NCBI RefSeq assembly: GCF_018437505.1
Contig: NZ_CP072467.1
Location: 558,001-622,000, forward strand
Direction of reading: 5' to 3'
DNA from: Spiractinospora alimapuensis
Lineage (GTDB): Bacteria > Actinomycetota > Actinomycetes > Streptosporangiales > Streptosporangiaceae
Length of the DNA stretch: 64,000 nucleotides
Positions 35,203 to 44,142 of the stretch are shown here, piece after piece (within the stretch, counting starts at the first letter, position 1; the number at the start of each line of letters is the position of its first letter). Below the pieces are notes generated by a model. It saw only the letters and a list, made by a program, of their open reading frames with translations, was not told the origin of the DNA and made no database searches. The position numbers and the translations under genes are program-made.

Positions 35203-35610
35203 TCACTGCAGGTCGAGCTGCCAGGAGACGCCGAATCGGTCGTTCAGCCACCCGAACCGTGTACTGAACCCGTAGGAGCCAAGTGGCATGAGCTCCTGCC
35301 CGCCGGGCGAGAGTCGGGAGTGCAGGAACTCGATCTCCTCCTCGTTCGCGCACCGCACGTACAGCGAAACCGACGGCGTGAAGGTGAACGCGTGTGAGAC
35401 CGCGCTGTCGATGCACATGAACTCCTGGCCGGCGAGGCGGAACACGGCGTGACGCACCGTCCCCTCGGTCCCCTCCTCACCGACTCCGTAGCGGGAGACG
35501 GCGACGACCTCCCCGTCGTCGAACAGGGAGGTGTAGAACTCCATCGCCTCTCCGGCCGATCCCTCGAACATTAGGAAGGTCGTGATCTTCTGGTGCCCCG
35601 CGGTCGCCAT
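35203..35610 (-). CDS. VOC family protein (PhnB/3-dmu-9_3-mt-like)
   Basis: The pattern KITTFLMFEGSAGEAMEFYTSLF, then GTVRHAVFRLAGQEFMCIDS, SVSLYVRC and LMPLGSYGFSTRFGWLNDRFGVSWQL is that of PhnB-like VOC proteins, in which the C-terminal FGWL-DRFGVSWQ strand is highly conserved. No catalytic function is established for the group. ATG 35610 has GGAGG upstream. It diverges from the LDH-like gene. Confidence 0.83.
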   Translation of the reverse strand: MATAGHQKITTFLMFEGSAGEAMEFYTSLFDDGEVVAVSRYGVGEEGTEGTVRHAVFRLAGQEFMCIDSAVSHAFTFTPSVSLYVRCANEEEIEFLHSRLSPGGQELMPLGSYGFSTRFGWLNDRFGVSWQLDLQ

Positions 35611-35763
35611 GTCGCTCGCGCCTCCTGCATAGATCCGGGTCAACCACGACCCAGGGGCAATCCGCAATCGCCCCAAATCGGATGTATGTCCTCCGGCCGC
35701 TTGGGTATGCCCAACGGAAGCTTTGTGTAGTCATCCTGTCGCGGAACGCACATCGGGAGTGTC

Positions 35764-36744
35764 ATGAAAATCGGGGTGATCGGAGGCGGGGCGGTGGGTG
35801 CGGCGGTGACCAGCGCCCTGGTCCACCGGGGATTCGCCGGCGAGATCGTGCTCGTCGACGCCGACGACAAGCGTGCCGAGGGCGTCACCCTCGACCTGGG
35901 GGCCGCCGTGCCGCTGTGCCCACCCGTGGTCCTGCGTTCCGGCGGGATGGCCGACCTGACGGCGGCCGACGTCGTCGTCATCACCGCCGGCGTCAACGAA
36001 CGGGGAGAGGGCGCCACGGACCGTACCGATCCCGACGGGCGGCTGCGCCTTCTGGAACGCAACGCCGAGATCTACCGCTCACTGATCCCGAGCCTACAGA
36101 TGGCCGCCCCCGACGCCACGGTGCTCGTGGTGACCGACCCTCCCGACCCACTCGCCGAACTCACCCGCGCGTTGCTCGGGCACGGGCGTGTCGTCTCCAG
36201 CGGGACCATCATCGACAGCCTTCGCTTCCGCGTGCGCCTCGCCCAGGCGTTCGGCGTGGCCGCGCGGGACGTGCAGGCCACCGTGGTCGGGGAACATGGC
36301 GTCAGCGAGGTGCTCCTGTGGTCCTCGGCCACCATCGCCGGTACTCCCGTCGAACACGGCGGACAACAGATCGGACTGGACCTTCCACGACTCCGGGAGG
36401 AGGTGGAGCAGGCGGTTCGCTACGCCAACATCGACATCATCGCCGGGATCGGCGCGAGCCAGTACGGCATCGGCGCGGCGACCGCCGCGCTGACCCAGTG
36501 CGTCGCACGCGACGAACGGCGCGTCCTGCCGGTCGCGGCACACTCCGAACGCTGGGCGACGACCCTCTCCCTGCCCTCGGTGCTGGGTGCGCGCGGCGTG
36601 GTGCGGACGTGTGAGCCGTCGATGACCGCGGAGGAACACGACGCGCTGGCTCGCAGCGCCGAGACCCTGCGCGAGGCCGCGGCCACCGTGCTGCCCACGT
36701 TTCCTCCAGGGGGCCAGGGGCACCGTCCTCACGCGTTGCGGTAG
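35764..36744 (+). CDS. Lactate/malate dehydrogenase family protein (atypical)
   Basis: The NAD-binding motif is IGVIGGGAVGAAVTSAL and the acidic residue follows as LVDAD. Of the catalytic set, Asp and Arg are kept in IIDSLRFR and the His in VGEHGVS. The substrate-loop region is long and unusual (GVNERGEGATDRTDPDG), and the asparagine of the conserved TNP-D segment is Asp (VVTDPPDPL). A 2-hydroxyacid dehydrogenase with changed specificity is likely. A short ribosome site lies before ATG 35764. The 3' end overlaps the convergent ADP-ribosylglycohydrolase by 16 bases. Confidence 0.82.
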   Translation: MKIGVIGGGAVGAAVTSALVHRGFAGEIVLVDADDKRAEGVTLDLGAAVPLCPPVVLRSGGMADLTAADVVVITAGVNERGEGATDRTDPDGRLRLLERNAEIYRSLIPSLQMAAPDATVLVVTDPPDPLAELTRALLGHGRVVSSGTIIDSLRFRVRLAQAFGVAARDVQATVVGEHGVSEVLLWSSATIAGTPVEHGGQQIGLDLPRLREEVEQAVRYANIDIIAGIGASQYGIGAATAALTQCVARDERRVLPVAAHSERWATTLSLPSVLGARGVVRTCEPSMTAEEHDALARSAETLREAAATVLPTFPPGGQGHRPHALR

Positions 36745-37829
36745 CGGCGATCCCACCCGTCAGGGGCTTGGGCGTCCGCGGGGCGGTTGAATCGCCAGAC
36801 GAAGTCATCGGCCAGGAGCAGCGCGGTGTCGCGGCCCTCGACCGCCGCCGCGAGTTCGGCCGGAACCGCGGCCTCACCGTGCAGGGCGCCCAGGATGTTG
36901 CCGCAGACGGCGCCGGTGGAGTCGGAGTCCCCGGTGTGGGTGACCGCCAGCGCCAGCGCGTCCAGCATCTCGTGCGGTCCCGGGTGGACCAGGGCGCAGT
37001 AGACGGCGATGGCTAGGGCCTGCTCGGCGATCCAGCCACCACCCAGCCGCTCCACCGTCTCGGGTTCGACGGGTTCCCGCGCCGCGGCCTCCCGCGCCTC
37101 GGCGAGCGCGTCCGAGGTCTCCTCGTGTCCGGGGTACTGGGCGAGACGTGTGTGCACCGTGTCCAGCGCTGGATGGAGGCCGTCCCCGGCCAGCAGGCGA
37201 TGGACCAGCAGGGCTAGCGCGGCCGAGGCCAACTTTCCGGTCACGTGGCCGTGCGTGAGCCCCGCGGCGTGGGCCGCCATGCTGAAGACCTCGGCCCCGT
37301 CCCAGCCCGCGTGCGGCGGCAGTAGTCCGAACGGGGCGCTGCGCATCACCCCACCACAGCCCTTGGACTTGTTCCGGGCTTGGACACCGCGGTTTCCCGG
37401 CGTGCGCGCCGCGTCCATCAGGGCGGTCAGACACGTGTTGCCCGGGGCGCGGCGGTCGTACAGCCACTGTTCCCCGACCAACCACCCAGGCCCCTCCCCT
37501 GCCGGTGTCGCCCGGTTCTGCGTCGCGAGCCAGGACTGGTAACTGTCGTGCAGCGCGTCAACGGCGTCGAAGGGGCCGTGCGCGCCTCGGGCGATGTCCG
37601 CCCGGATCAGTCCCTCCATCGTGAACAGCGTCATCTGGGTGTCGTCGGTGACGCGACCACGGTGTGGTCGCCCGTCCACGTACTCCACGACGAACTCCCG
37701 CACGCCGGCGCGTCCGTGTTCCGCCCGGATCCCCGGCAACGAACTGAACTCCACGGGAGCGCCCAACGCGTCACCCACCGCACCACCCAGCACACACCCA
37801 CGGACCCGGTCCCGGTAGTCGCGCGTCAC
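36729..37829 (-). CDS. ADP-ribosylglycohydrolase family protein
   Basis: Both magnesium-binding clusters are intact: RVTDDTQMTLFT near residue 60 and HTGDSDSTGAVCGN near residue 305. The N-terminal GCVLGGAVGDALGAPVEF is the family hallmark. Such enzymes remove ADP-ribose from proteins or nucleic acids, or act as related hydrolases. The 366-residue length is normal. It lies 79 bases downstream of helR in the same direction and may be co-transcribed. The start overlaps nothing. Confidence 0.9.
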   Translation of the reverse strand: MTRDYRDRVRGCVLGGAVGDALGAPVEFSSLPGIRAEHGRAGVREFVVEYVDGRPHRGRVTDDTQMTLFTMEGLIRADIARGAHGPFDAVDALHDSYQSWLATQNRATPAGEGPGWLVGEQWLYDRRAPGNTCLTALMDAARTPGNRGVQARNKSKGCGGVMRSAPFGLLPPHAGWDGAEVFSMAAHAAGLTHGHVTGKLASAALALLVHRLLAGDGLHPALDTVHTRLAQYPGHEETSDALAEAREAAAREPVEPETVERLGGGWIAEQALAIAVYCALVHPGPHEMLDALALAVTHTGDSDSTGAVCGNILGALHGEAAVPAELAAAVEGRDTALLLADDFVWRFNRPADAQAPDGWDRRYRNA

Positions 37830-37908
37830 GGCGCCTCCTCGCGTCTCGACTCCCCCTGATGCTCCAGGTCCGTGACGCGCGCCGCAACCGGGACCGGGTC
37901 CGGTTCTC

Positions 37909-40098
37909 CTACGGCACCGAACCGTCGCTGGTCAGGATGACCAGCCGCTGGGTTGCCCGAGTCATCGCGACGTAGTGGTCGACCGCTCCTTCGATGCCGT
38001 GGCCGAACTCCTCCGGGTCGATCAGCACGACCAGGTCGAACTCCAGCCCCTTGGACAGTTCCGGCGTGAGCGTCCGCACGCGCGGCGACCCGGCGACCCG
38101 GCTCAGCGCGGCGTGGTCGGTGGCGATGACACAGGCGACACCTTCCTCGTTCTCGGCCTGCCACCCGTCGAGGACGGCCTCCAGCTCGGTGACGGACCCA
38201 CGGTGGACGGGCACTCCTCCCTCCCGGATGGAAGTCGGGACGTTGGCGTCCGGGAGGACCGTGCGGATGACGGGCTCGGCCTCGGCCATTACCTCCGCCG
38301 GGGTCCGGTAGTTGATCCGCAGGGACGTGAGGGTGACCTGGTCGAATCCGACCCGTTCCAGGCGCTCGGCCCACGACTCGGTGAAGCCGTGTCTCGCCTG
38401 CGCCCGGTCCCCCACGATGGTGAAGCTCCGCGACGGACAGCGCTGCAGCAGCATCTGCCATTCGGCGTCGGTCAGCTCCTGGGCCTCGTCCACGACGATG
38501 TGCGCGAACGGTCCCGTGAGCTGATCGGGGTCGGCGGTGGGGAGCTCCGCGTCGTCCACCAGGGCGTCACGCATGTCGTCGACGCGCAGCATCGACATCA
38601 CGGCCATCTCGGAGTCGTCGGACTCGATCAGGTGGTCGACGACGTGGGACATGGCCTCCTGACGTTGCGCGACGGCGGCCTGCTGGCGCTGGCGCCGTTG
38701 GGAGGCCTGCGCGTCGCCGAGGCGCTGGCGCGCGGCGTCCAGCAGCGGGAGGTCGGACACCGTCCACGCCTGGGCGTCGGTGCGTTGGAGCCGGCGGACC
38801 TGTTCCGGTTCCAGCCAGGGCGCGCACAGGCGCAGGTAGGCCGGCACCGACCAGAGGTCCCCGACGAGGTCGGTGGCCTCGATCATCGGCCACGCGCGGT
38901 TCAGGGTCCCCACGAGCTCGGCGTTCCGCCGCAGCGAACGACCTAGGAGGTCGGGTGAGACCTCGTCGTTGTCCAGCTTGTCGTTGAGGATGGCGACGAG
39001 CTCCGCCCAGATCTGGTCCCGCGCCTCGTTGTGGGGAGTCCCCGGTCCCGGCGCGGCGAACGCCTCCGCCCAGTCCGCCGGGCTGATCCAGACGTCGCCC
39101 CAGGGGGTCTCCACCGACATCCCCTCCTTGGGTGGCTTCTCGTAGAACCGGACCGCCGGTTCGATCCCTCGCACCAGATCCGCCGACTCCTTGAGTTCCG
39201 CGACCGTTGGGTCGGCCTCGGCCTGCGCCCCGCCGCCCTCCGGCACGAGGTCGCGCAGGGTGCAGGTCCGCACCCCCTCCTCCCCCAGGCTGGGCAGCAC
39301 GTCGGACACGTAGGCGAGGTAGGGCTGGTGCGGGCCGACGAACAGCACGCCGCCCCGGCGGTGGCCCAGCCGTGGATCGGAGTAGAGAAGGTGCGCGGTG
39401 CGGTGCAGGGCGACGACGGTCTTCCCGGTCCCCGGTCCTCCGTCCACGACGAGACCGCCGCTGGAGCCGGCGCGAATGATGGCGTCCTGGTCGGCCTGGA
39501 TCGTGCCCAACACGTCGCGCATGCGCGACGACCGGTTGGCCCCCAGACTGGCGATGAACGCGGACTGGTCGTCGAGCGCGGCGTGCGCCGCCTGCTCCCC
39601 GTCGTCTCCCTCCCAGACGAAGACCTCGTCCCAGTAGTCGCGGATCCGGCCGTTCGTCCAGCGGTACCGGCGCCGGCTCGCCAGGCCCATCGGGTTGGCG
39701 TGGGTCGCGGCGAAGAACGGTTCCGCGGCCGGGGAGCGCCAGTCGATGAGGAGGCGCCGGCCGTCGCCGTCGGAGAGTCCGAGTCGGCCGATGTAGACGG
39801 GCTCCGCGTCGTCGGCGCCAACGATGCGGCCGAGGCAGAGGTCGAGTCCGAAACGGCGCAGGGTGCGCAACCGGGCGGTCAGTCGGCGGATCTCCTGGTC
39901 CCGCTCGACGGCGTGCTGCCCGGAACCACCGGGAACCTTGCGCAGCGCGTCGAGACGGTCGGACACGTCGGCGATCGTCTGTTGGAGGCTGGCGGCCATC
40001 TCCTCGAAGTGGCGTTCGTCGTCACCGACGAGCGCCGGATCGGCCTTCGCCTCAAGGCGTTCGGGAAGGTCGAAGACATCACTGGTCGTGCGTTTCAC
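37909..40098 (-). CDS. helR: RNA polymerase-associated helicase HelR (HelD family, rifamycin-induced type)
   Basis: The UvrD-like superfamily 1 protein has an N-terminal DPALVGDDERHFEEMAASLQQTIADVSDRLDAL coiled-coil arm, Walker A GGPGTGKTVVALHRTAHL, Walker B HIVVDEAQELT, and the later LRINYRTP and YVAMTRATQRL motifs. HelD-class proteins pull stalled RNA polymerase off DNA. HelR members also displace rifamycin and give tolerance. I prefer GTG 40098 (VKRTTSDVFDLPERL), preceded by GGGGGA; a GTG at 40128 is possible. A rifamycin-associated element lies upstream. The ADP-ribosylglycohydrolase gene follows. Confidence 0.9.
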   Translation of the reverse strand: MKRTTSDVFDLPERLEAKADPALVGDDERHFEEMAASLQQTIADVSDRLDALRKVPGGSGQHAVERDQEIRRLTARLRTLRRFGLDLCLGRIVGADDAEPVYIGRLGLSDGDGRRLLIDWRSPAAEPFFAATHANPMGLASRRRYRWTNGRIRDYWDEVFVWEGDDGEQAAHAALDDQSAFIASLGANRSSRMRDVLGTIQADQDAIIRAGSSGGLVVDGGPGTGKTVVALHRTAHLLYSDPRLGHRRGGVLFVGPHQPYLAYVSDVLPSLGEEGVRTCTLRDLVPEGGGAQAEADPTVAELKESADLVRGIEPAVRFYEKPPKEGMSVETPWGDVWISPADWAEAFAAPGPGTPHNEARDQIWAELVAILNDKLDNDEVSPDLLGRSLRRNAELVGTLNRAWPMIEATDLVGDLWSVPAYLRLCAPWLEPEQVRRLQRTDAQAWTVSDLPLLDAARQRLGDAQASQRRQRQQAAVAQRQEAMSHVVDHLIESDDSEMAVMSMLRVDDMRDALVDDAELPTADPDQLTGPFAHIVVDEAQELTDAEWQMLLQRCPSRSFTIVGDRAQARHGFTESWAERLERVGFDQVTLTSLRINYRTPAEVMAEAEPVIRTVLPDANVPTSIREGGVPVHRGSVTELEAVLDGWQAENEEGVACVIATDHAALSRVAGSPRVRTLTPELSKGLEFDLVVLIDPEEFGHGIEGAVDHYVAMTRATQRLVILTSDGSVP

Positions 40099-40150
40099 AG
40101 CCGGTCCCCCGTCGTTGGTGCTGATCACGCGGACGATTGTGAAGCACGAC

Positions 40151-40171
40151 GGGGGTCTTGCCGCAAGCCCC
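40151..40171 (-). promoter_or_regulatory. Rifamycin-associated element (RAE) upstream of helR
   Basis: Read leftward the site is GGGGCTTGCGGCAAGACCC followed by CC, with the palindromic core CTTGCGGCAAG. It matches the published RAE consensus (GGGGCTTGCGGCAAGGCCC, from memory) at 18 of 19 bases. It lies 52 bases before the preferred helR start. Downstream CACAAT may be the -10 box. Confidence 0.85.
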
Positions 40172-40286
40172 GGGGTGCGCTATACATTAAGAGTGGCGGG
40201 GAATTCCGCGCATCATTCATCGATATCCATCGATCAAAGAGTGTGCCGCCGCAGCGCCGCCAGCGCACCCTTCCGGCGATATCGCC

Positions 40287-40557
40287 TTGCCGGCCCCTGG
40301 TCGAGGTGTGAACCTTGACGTCGCGCTCATCCCCCTCGCCGCCCGCGTTTCCACGGGTGCGTACCGTTCCGAGGGCACCCTCGACGCCTCTCACACCGGG
40401 GCGCCACCTGCCCGTCGTGGTCGGCTCCGACGATCCGGGTCTCTTCGGAACCACTCTGGCGGACGAACTCGACTGGGTGTGCGCGCATACCGGTGGAGGT
40501 GAGGAGCTGCGCCCTCACCTGCTGGACACGGCCTGGGCGAGTCGGGCGGAGGCACTG
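40287..40557 (+). pseudogene. Adenosine deaminase-like remnant (frameshifted, 5'-truncated)
   Basis: One frame (about 40306-40395) reads VNLDVALIPLAARVSTGAYR, resembling the segment before the HP motif. The next frame (40399-40557) reads HLPVVVGSDDPGLFGTTLAD then ELDWV...LLDTAWASRAEAL, the C-terminal adenosine deaminase block with the SDDP zinc/catalytic aspartates. The frame change lies near 40395. The N-terminal two-thirds with the HxH motif is missing. The remaining gap (40172-40286, 40558-40639) shows nothing recognisable. Confidence 0.65.
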
Positions 40558-40639
40558 AACGGGCGGTGCTCTGAACGCGTGTCCACGGTTGCCGTCGCGC
40601 CCGGCTCCACAGCGGCGCCGTAAGCGGGGTGCCGTTCCC

Positions 40640-41692
40640 TCAGCCGACGGCGGCCATGTTGTGGAACGCGCGCCTGATTCGCCGAATGCCGTCGCCCTCG
40701 CGGCTCGGGTGGACCCGGTTGGTCAACAGCACGTAGTACCGCTGGTGGTCGGGGTCGACGTACAGGCTCGTCCCGGTGAACCCAGTGTGGCCGAACGTTC
40801 GCCGGCTGACCAGGTCGCCGGCGGGAGAGCCCGGTGTGTCGGCGGTCTGCCAGGTGAGGCCCCGCCCCTCGGCCATGCCCGCCGTCCGGTTCTCGATCAT
40901 GGCCGCCAGTGTGATCGGGTGCAGCAAGAGAGGCTCGGTCAGGTTGCGGACCAGTGCCGCGCCCAGCGTCGCCAGGTCGTCCACGGTGCTGAACAGTCCC
41001 GCGTGGCCGGCCACGCCCCCCAGGACGACGGCGTTCTCGTCGTGGACCTCGCCGGCGACCACGGTTCCGCGCCACGCGCAGTCCTCGGTCGCCACGGCGC
41101 GCGCACGGTCGTGGGGCGCGGGTGTGAACAGGGTGGAGGTCAGCCCCGTCGGCCGCGTCAGGAACTCCTCGACAAGCGTGTCCAACGGGGCGCCCGACGC
41201 GGCCTCGGCCATCATGCCCACGAGCATGAGGCCTGGGGAGGAGTACTGGACGGCGTCTCCCGGCCGGGCGGGCGGCGGGAGCGCGCGCAGGCCCTCCACC
41301 ATCGCGTCCCGGGTGGGGTACGTGCGGTACATCGGCACCCGGCCCGGCAGGCCGGAGGTGTGCAGCATCAGATCGCGCAGGGTCAACTCCCCGGTGGCGC
41401 GCGCTTGGAAGTCGGGGAGCAGCTCGGCGACGGTACTGTCCAGAGCGAGCGCGCCCCTCTCGAGGAGCGCCATCACCACGACGCCGACCAGGGGCTTGGT
41501 CACCGAGGCGAGATCGAAGAGATCGGTGCGCGTCACCGGCTCCCCGCCCCACGACCGGGTACCCACGACTCCCCCGGACGTCTCGCCCGTGGCCGTGCCG
41601 ACCGACCACGCGGCGGCGGAATAGACACCCTCGGCGCGCCCCCACTCCAGGAGGTCTTCCACGCTGACGTGGGCGTGGCCGCTGTGCGTCAC
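40640..41692 (-). CDS. Serine hydrolase (beta-lactamase/EstB family)
   Basis: The active-site S-x-x-K is in DLASVTKPLVGVVVM. The tyrosine motif is YSSPG (Y-S-x) and the third motif is HTGFTGTS (HTG). This is the class C beta-lactamase/esterase/peptidase fold, with 350 residues and no signal peptide, so it is cytoplasmic. The substrate may be an ester, amide or D-peptide. Its GTG start overlaps the IclR stop (GTGA), linking it tightly to that regulator and, by divergence, to the ABC transporter operon. Confidence 0.87.
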   Translation of the reverse strand: MTHSGHAHVSVEDLLEWGRAEGVYSAAAWSVGTATGETSGGVVGTRSWGGEPVTRTDLFDLASVTKPLVGVVVMALLERGALALDSTVAELLPDFQARATGELTLRDLMLHTSGLPGRVPMYRTYPTRDAMVEGLRALPPPARPGDAVQYSSPGLMLVGMMAEAASGAPLDTLVEEFLTRPTGLTSTLFTPAPHDRARAVATEDCAWRGTVVAGEVHDENAVVLGGVAGHAGLFSTVDDLATLGAALVRNLTEPLLLHPITLAAMIENRTAGMAEGRGLTWQTADTPGSPAGDLVSRRTFGHTGFTGTSLYVDPDHQRYYVLLTNRVHPSREGDGIRRIRRAFHNMAAVG

Positions 41693-42495
41693 GCGGTGTC
41701 CTCCTCGATATCAGAGACAGCGGGGATCGTCGCGCGAACCGTCGCGGCCAGGGCGTTCGCCTGCTCCGCCACCAGTGGCCCGATCACCCGAACCGAGTCC
41801 GGACTCATGCCGAAGCTGAGGCCCGTGACCATGAGCGCACCCGCGAGCGGACCGCCGATCCGCACGGGGGCGGCCACCGCGCAGACCCCGGCCTGGGAGG
41901 TGTCGACCGCGTAGCCGTCACCTCGGGCCGCGTCCACGGCCGCGAGGGACGCAGGCGGGATCTCGTCGTCGCGGTCCCCGGGGGCCGCCGTGGCCAGGAT
42001 CGCCAGACCCGCCGCGCTGTCCGTCAGGGGGGTGCGCACGCCGAGCCGTGGGGACACCCGATAGGCCTGGTCGGGCTCGACGTTGTCGATCACGACGACG
42101 GAGTCACCCCAGCGCATGGCGTAGGAGGCCGTCAGGCCCGTGCGTTCGTGGAGTTGGGTCAGGGTCCGGTGGACGAGCGGACGCTCCTTCAGCCCGCCCA
42201 GGGTCGCCGCCGCGACGCTGATCAGTCCGGGACCCACCGCGTACTGGCCGGATCCGACCGGGCGGACGTAGCCGATGGCGTAGAGGGCACGCAGAAGTCG
42301 GTGCGTGGTCGGCTTCGTCATCCCGGTCGCGCGGGCGAGCTCGTGCAGTCGGACCGGGGCAGGCGCGGTCACCAGTTCCTCGATCAGGGCGAACGCCTTG
42401 CGCACGGAACTCGGCACCGCGTCGCGGCTCTCGGCGACCGATCCCTCGCCACTGGGACCACGACCATCCTTGGGCACATTCATGTCCACCATCAT
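41689..42495 (-). CDS. IclR family transcriptional regulator
   Basis: The winged helix is SSVRKAFALIEELVTAPAPVRLHELARATGMTKPTTHRLLRAL. The C-terminal effector domain has GLTASYAMRWGDSVVVID, RLGVRTPLTDSAAGLAIL and VCAVAAPVRIGGPLAGALMVTG. Three in-frame ATGs occur at 42495, 42492 and 42483; the last has GGTGGA in front and may be the true start. It is divergent from the transporter operon, with an inverted repeat between. It probably responds to the imported compound. Confidence 0.9.
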   Translation of the reverse strand: MMVDMNVPKDGRGPSGEGSVAESRDAVPSSVRKAFALIEELVTAPAPVRLHELARATGMTKPTTHRLLRALYAIGYVRPVGSGQYAVGPGLISVAAATLGGLKERPLVHRTLTQLHERTGLTASYAMRWGDSVVVIDNVEPDQAYRVSPRLGVRTPLTDSAAGLAILATAAPGDRDDEIPPASLAAVDAARGDGYAVDTSQAGVCAVAAPVRIGGPLAGALMVTGLSFGMSPDSVRVIGPLVAEQANALAATVRATIPAVSDIEEDTA

Positions 42496-42500
42496 ACCGT

Positions 42501-42542
42501 GCGTTCCAAAATACGAAATCCTTTACTTCACATACGGAACGC
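42501..42542. promoter_or_regulatory. IclR operator candidate GCGTTCC-N28-GGAACGC
   Basis: Seven-base perfect arms bound an AT-rich 28-base centre (AAAATACGAAATCC then TTTACTTCACATAC) between the divergent IclR gene and the transporter operon. The strongly AT-rich sequence probably also carries both promoters. Confidence 0.6.
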
Positions 42543-42582
42543 CTCTAGTATTTCGCAGAACTCCGCACGGTAGAGGAGCACC

Positions 42583-44142
42583 ATGGACGCCTCGCTGGCG
42601 ACCCCCGCCTGGTCCCGTCGGTCCGTGCTGCGAATCGCGGGCCTGTCCGTACCGACCGTCGTCCTCACCGGCCTTCTCGGGTCCTGTGCCAGCGACGGCG
42701 CCGTCGACGCAGTCCGGCGCGTCCTGCGCGTCTCGCAGTCCGAGGACCCCCGAACACTCGACCCGCAGAAGCAGGGCGACACGACCTCGATGAACGTGCT
42801 GATCAACATCTTCGACACGCTGACCGGCCGGGACGAGGAGAACGAGCTCGTCCCCCGACTGGCGCTGAACTGGGAGGCGATCGACGACCTGACCTGGCGG
42901 TTCGAACTCCGCCCCAACGTCGAGTTCCACAACGGGGAGCCGTTCGACGCCCACGCCGTCAAGTTCAGCATCGAACGCCTCCTCGACCCCGCCACGGCGT
43001 CGCCGATCGTCGAGCTGCGCTACGTCGAGTCCGTGACGGTGGTCGACGACCTGACCGTCGAGATCAACACTGATCAGCCCGACCCGATCATCCCGGCGAA
43101 GCTCTCCCTCTTCGGCGGGGTCGTCGTGCCACCGGGCTATCTCGCCGAGGTCGGGGACGACGGATTCGCGGAGGCCCCGGTCGGTACCGGCCCCTTCCGT
43201 TTCTCCGATTTCCAGCGCGCCGTGCAGGTCACGTTGGAGGCCAACCCCGACTACTGGGACGGACCACCGGAGATCGACACCCTGATCATCCGCCCGGTCC
43301 CCAACCCGGCCTCCGCGCTGGCCGCCCTACAGAGCGACGAGGTCGACCTCGTCACCGGCCTCGTCCCCGACGCGGCGCTGCAACTGGAGGGCTACCAGGG
43401 GGTCGAGATCACCAGTTTCCCGGGGATCCGGACCAGCTACCTCTCCCTGGACACCGAAGACCCGGTCCTCAGCGACGTCCGCGTCCGTCAGGCGCTCAAC
43501 CACGCGGTGGACGTGCCACAACTGATCGAGGCCGTGCTCAACGGGCAGGCCCGGGAGGTGCCCACGATGCTCCCCCGCGAGGCCTTCGGGTTCGACGACA
43601 GCATCCAGCCCTACGAGCGGGACCTGGACCGCGCGCGGGACCTCCTGGCCGAGGCCGGATACCCGGACGGGTTCACCACCGTGCTGACCGCCTCAAACGT
43701 CGACGCCTTCGTGGCCGAGGCGATCTCGGGTCTGCTCGCCCGCGTCGGTGTGCGCGCGGAGGTGGAGCTCCTCGACCCGGCCGTCTACACCTCCCGCCTC
43801 ACCTCGGACAACCGGAGGGCCCTGGGACCGATCTACCTGGCCGCCAGCACGGGGTGGACGCTCGACGGGTCGAGCATGGTGCAGTCCAACGTGCGCAGGG
43901 ACCGGCGGCAGAGCCGCTGGACATCCGACGAGGCCGACGACCTCATCGACCGGGAGGAGCTCACGGTCGACCCCGACGAACGGCTCGAGGCCTTCACCGA
44001 ACTCCAGGAGCTCCTGCGCGAGGAGGCACCGTTCGTCTTCCTCTACCAGATCGACAACATCCTGGTCCACACGTCCGGCGTGCACTGGCAGCCCAACGTC
44101 GTCGGCACGCTGGCCATGCGCGGTGCGGAGGTCAGGCGATGA
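42583..44142 (+). CDS. Oligopeptide-type ABC transporter substrate-binding lipoprotein (Tat signal)
   Basis: The N terminus carries a twin-arginine motif SRRSVLRIAG followed by a lipobox LLGSC with Cys35, so it is exported folded and lipid-anchored. The family 5 solute-binding pattern is clear: LDPQKQGDTTSMNVLINIFDTL, FELRPNVEFHNGEPFDAHAVKFS, PVGTGPFRF and DVRVRQALNHAVD. Such proteins bind peptides, nickel, opines or oligosaccharides. GAGGAG precedes the ATG. Its stop overlaps the first permease (ATGA). The operator upstream links it to IclR. Confidence 0.92.
   Translation: MDASLATPAWSRRSVLRIAGLSVPTVVLTGLLGSCASDGAVDAVRRVLRVSQSEDPRTLDPQKQGDTTSMNVLINIFDTLTGRDEENELVPRLALNWEAIDDLTWRFELRPNVEFHNGEPFDAHAVKFSIERLLDPATASPIVELRYVESVTVVDDLTVEINTDQPDPIIPAKLSLFGGVVVPPGYLAEVGDDGFAEAPVGTGPFRFSDFQRAVQVTLEANPDYWDGPPEIDTLIIRPVPNPASALAALQSDEVDLVTGLVPDAALQLEGYQGVEITSFPGIRTSYLSLDTEDPVLSDVRVRQALNHAVDVPQLIEAVLNGQAREVPTMLPREAFGFDDSIQPYERDLDRARDLLAEAGYPDGFTTVLTASNVDAFVAEAISGLLARVGVRAEVELLDPAVYTSRLTSDNRRALGPIYLAASTGWTLDGSSMVQSNVRRDRRQSRWTSDEADDLIDREELTVDPDERLEAFTELQELLREEAPFVFLYQIDNILVHTSGVHWQPNVVGTLAMRGAEVRR

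Noticed and set aside
40315-40623. 102-codon open frame taken as a complete gene
   Set aside because: Only its middle resembles adenosine deaminase and it is frameshifted relative to the preceding homologous segment, so it is treated as a remnant.
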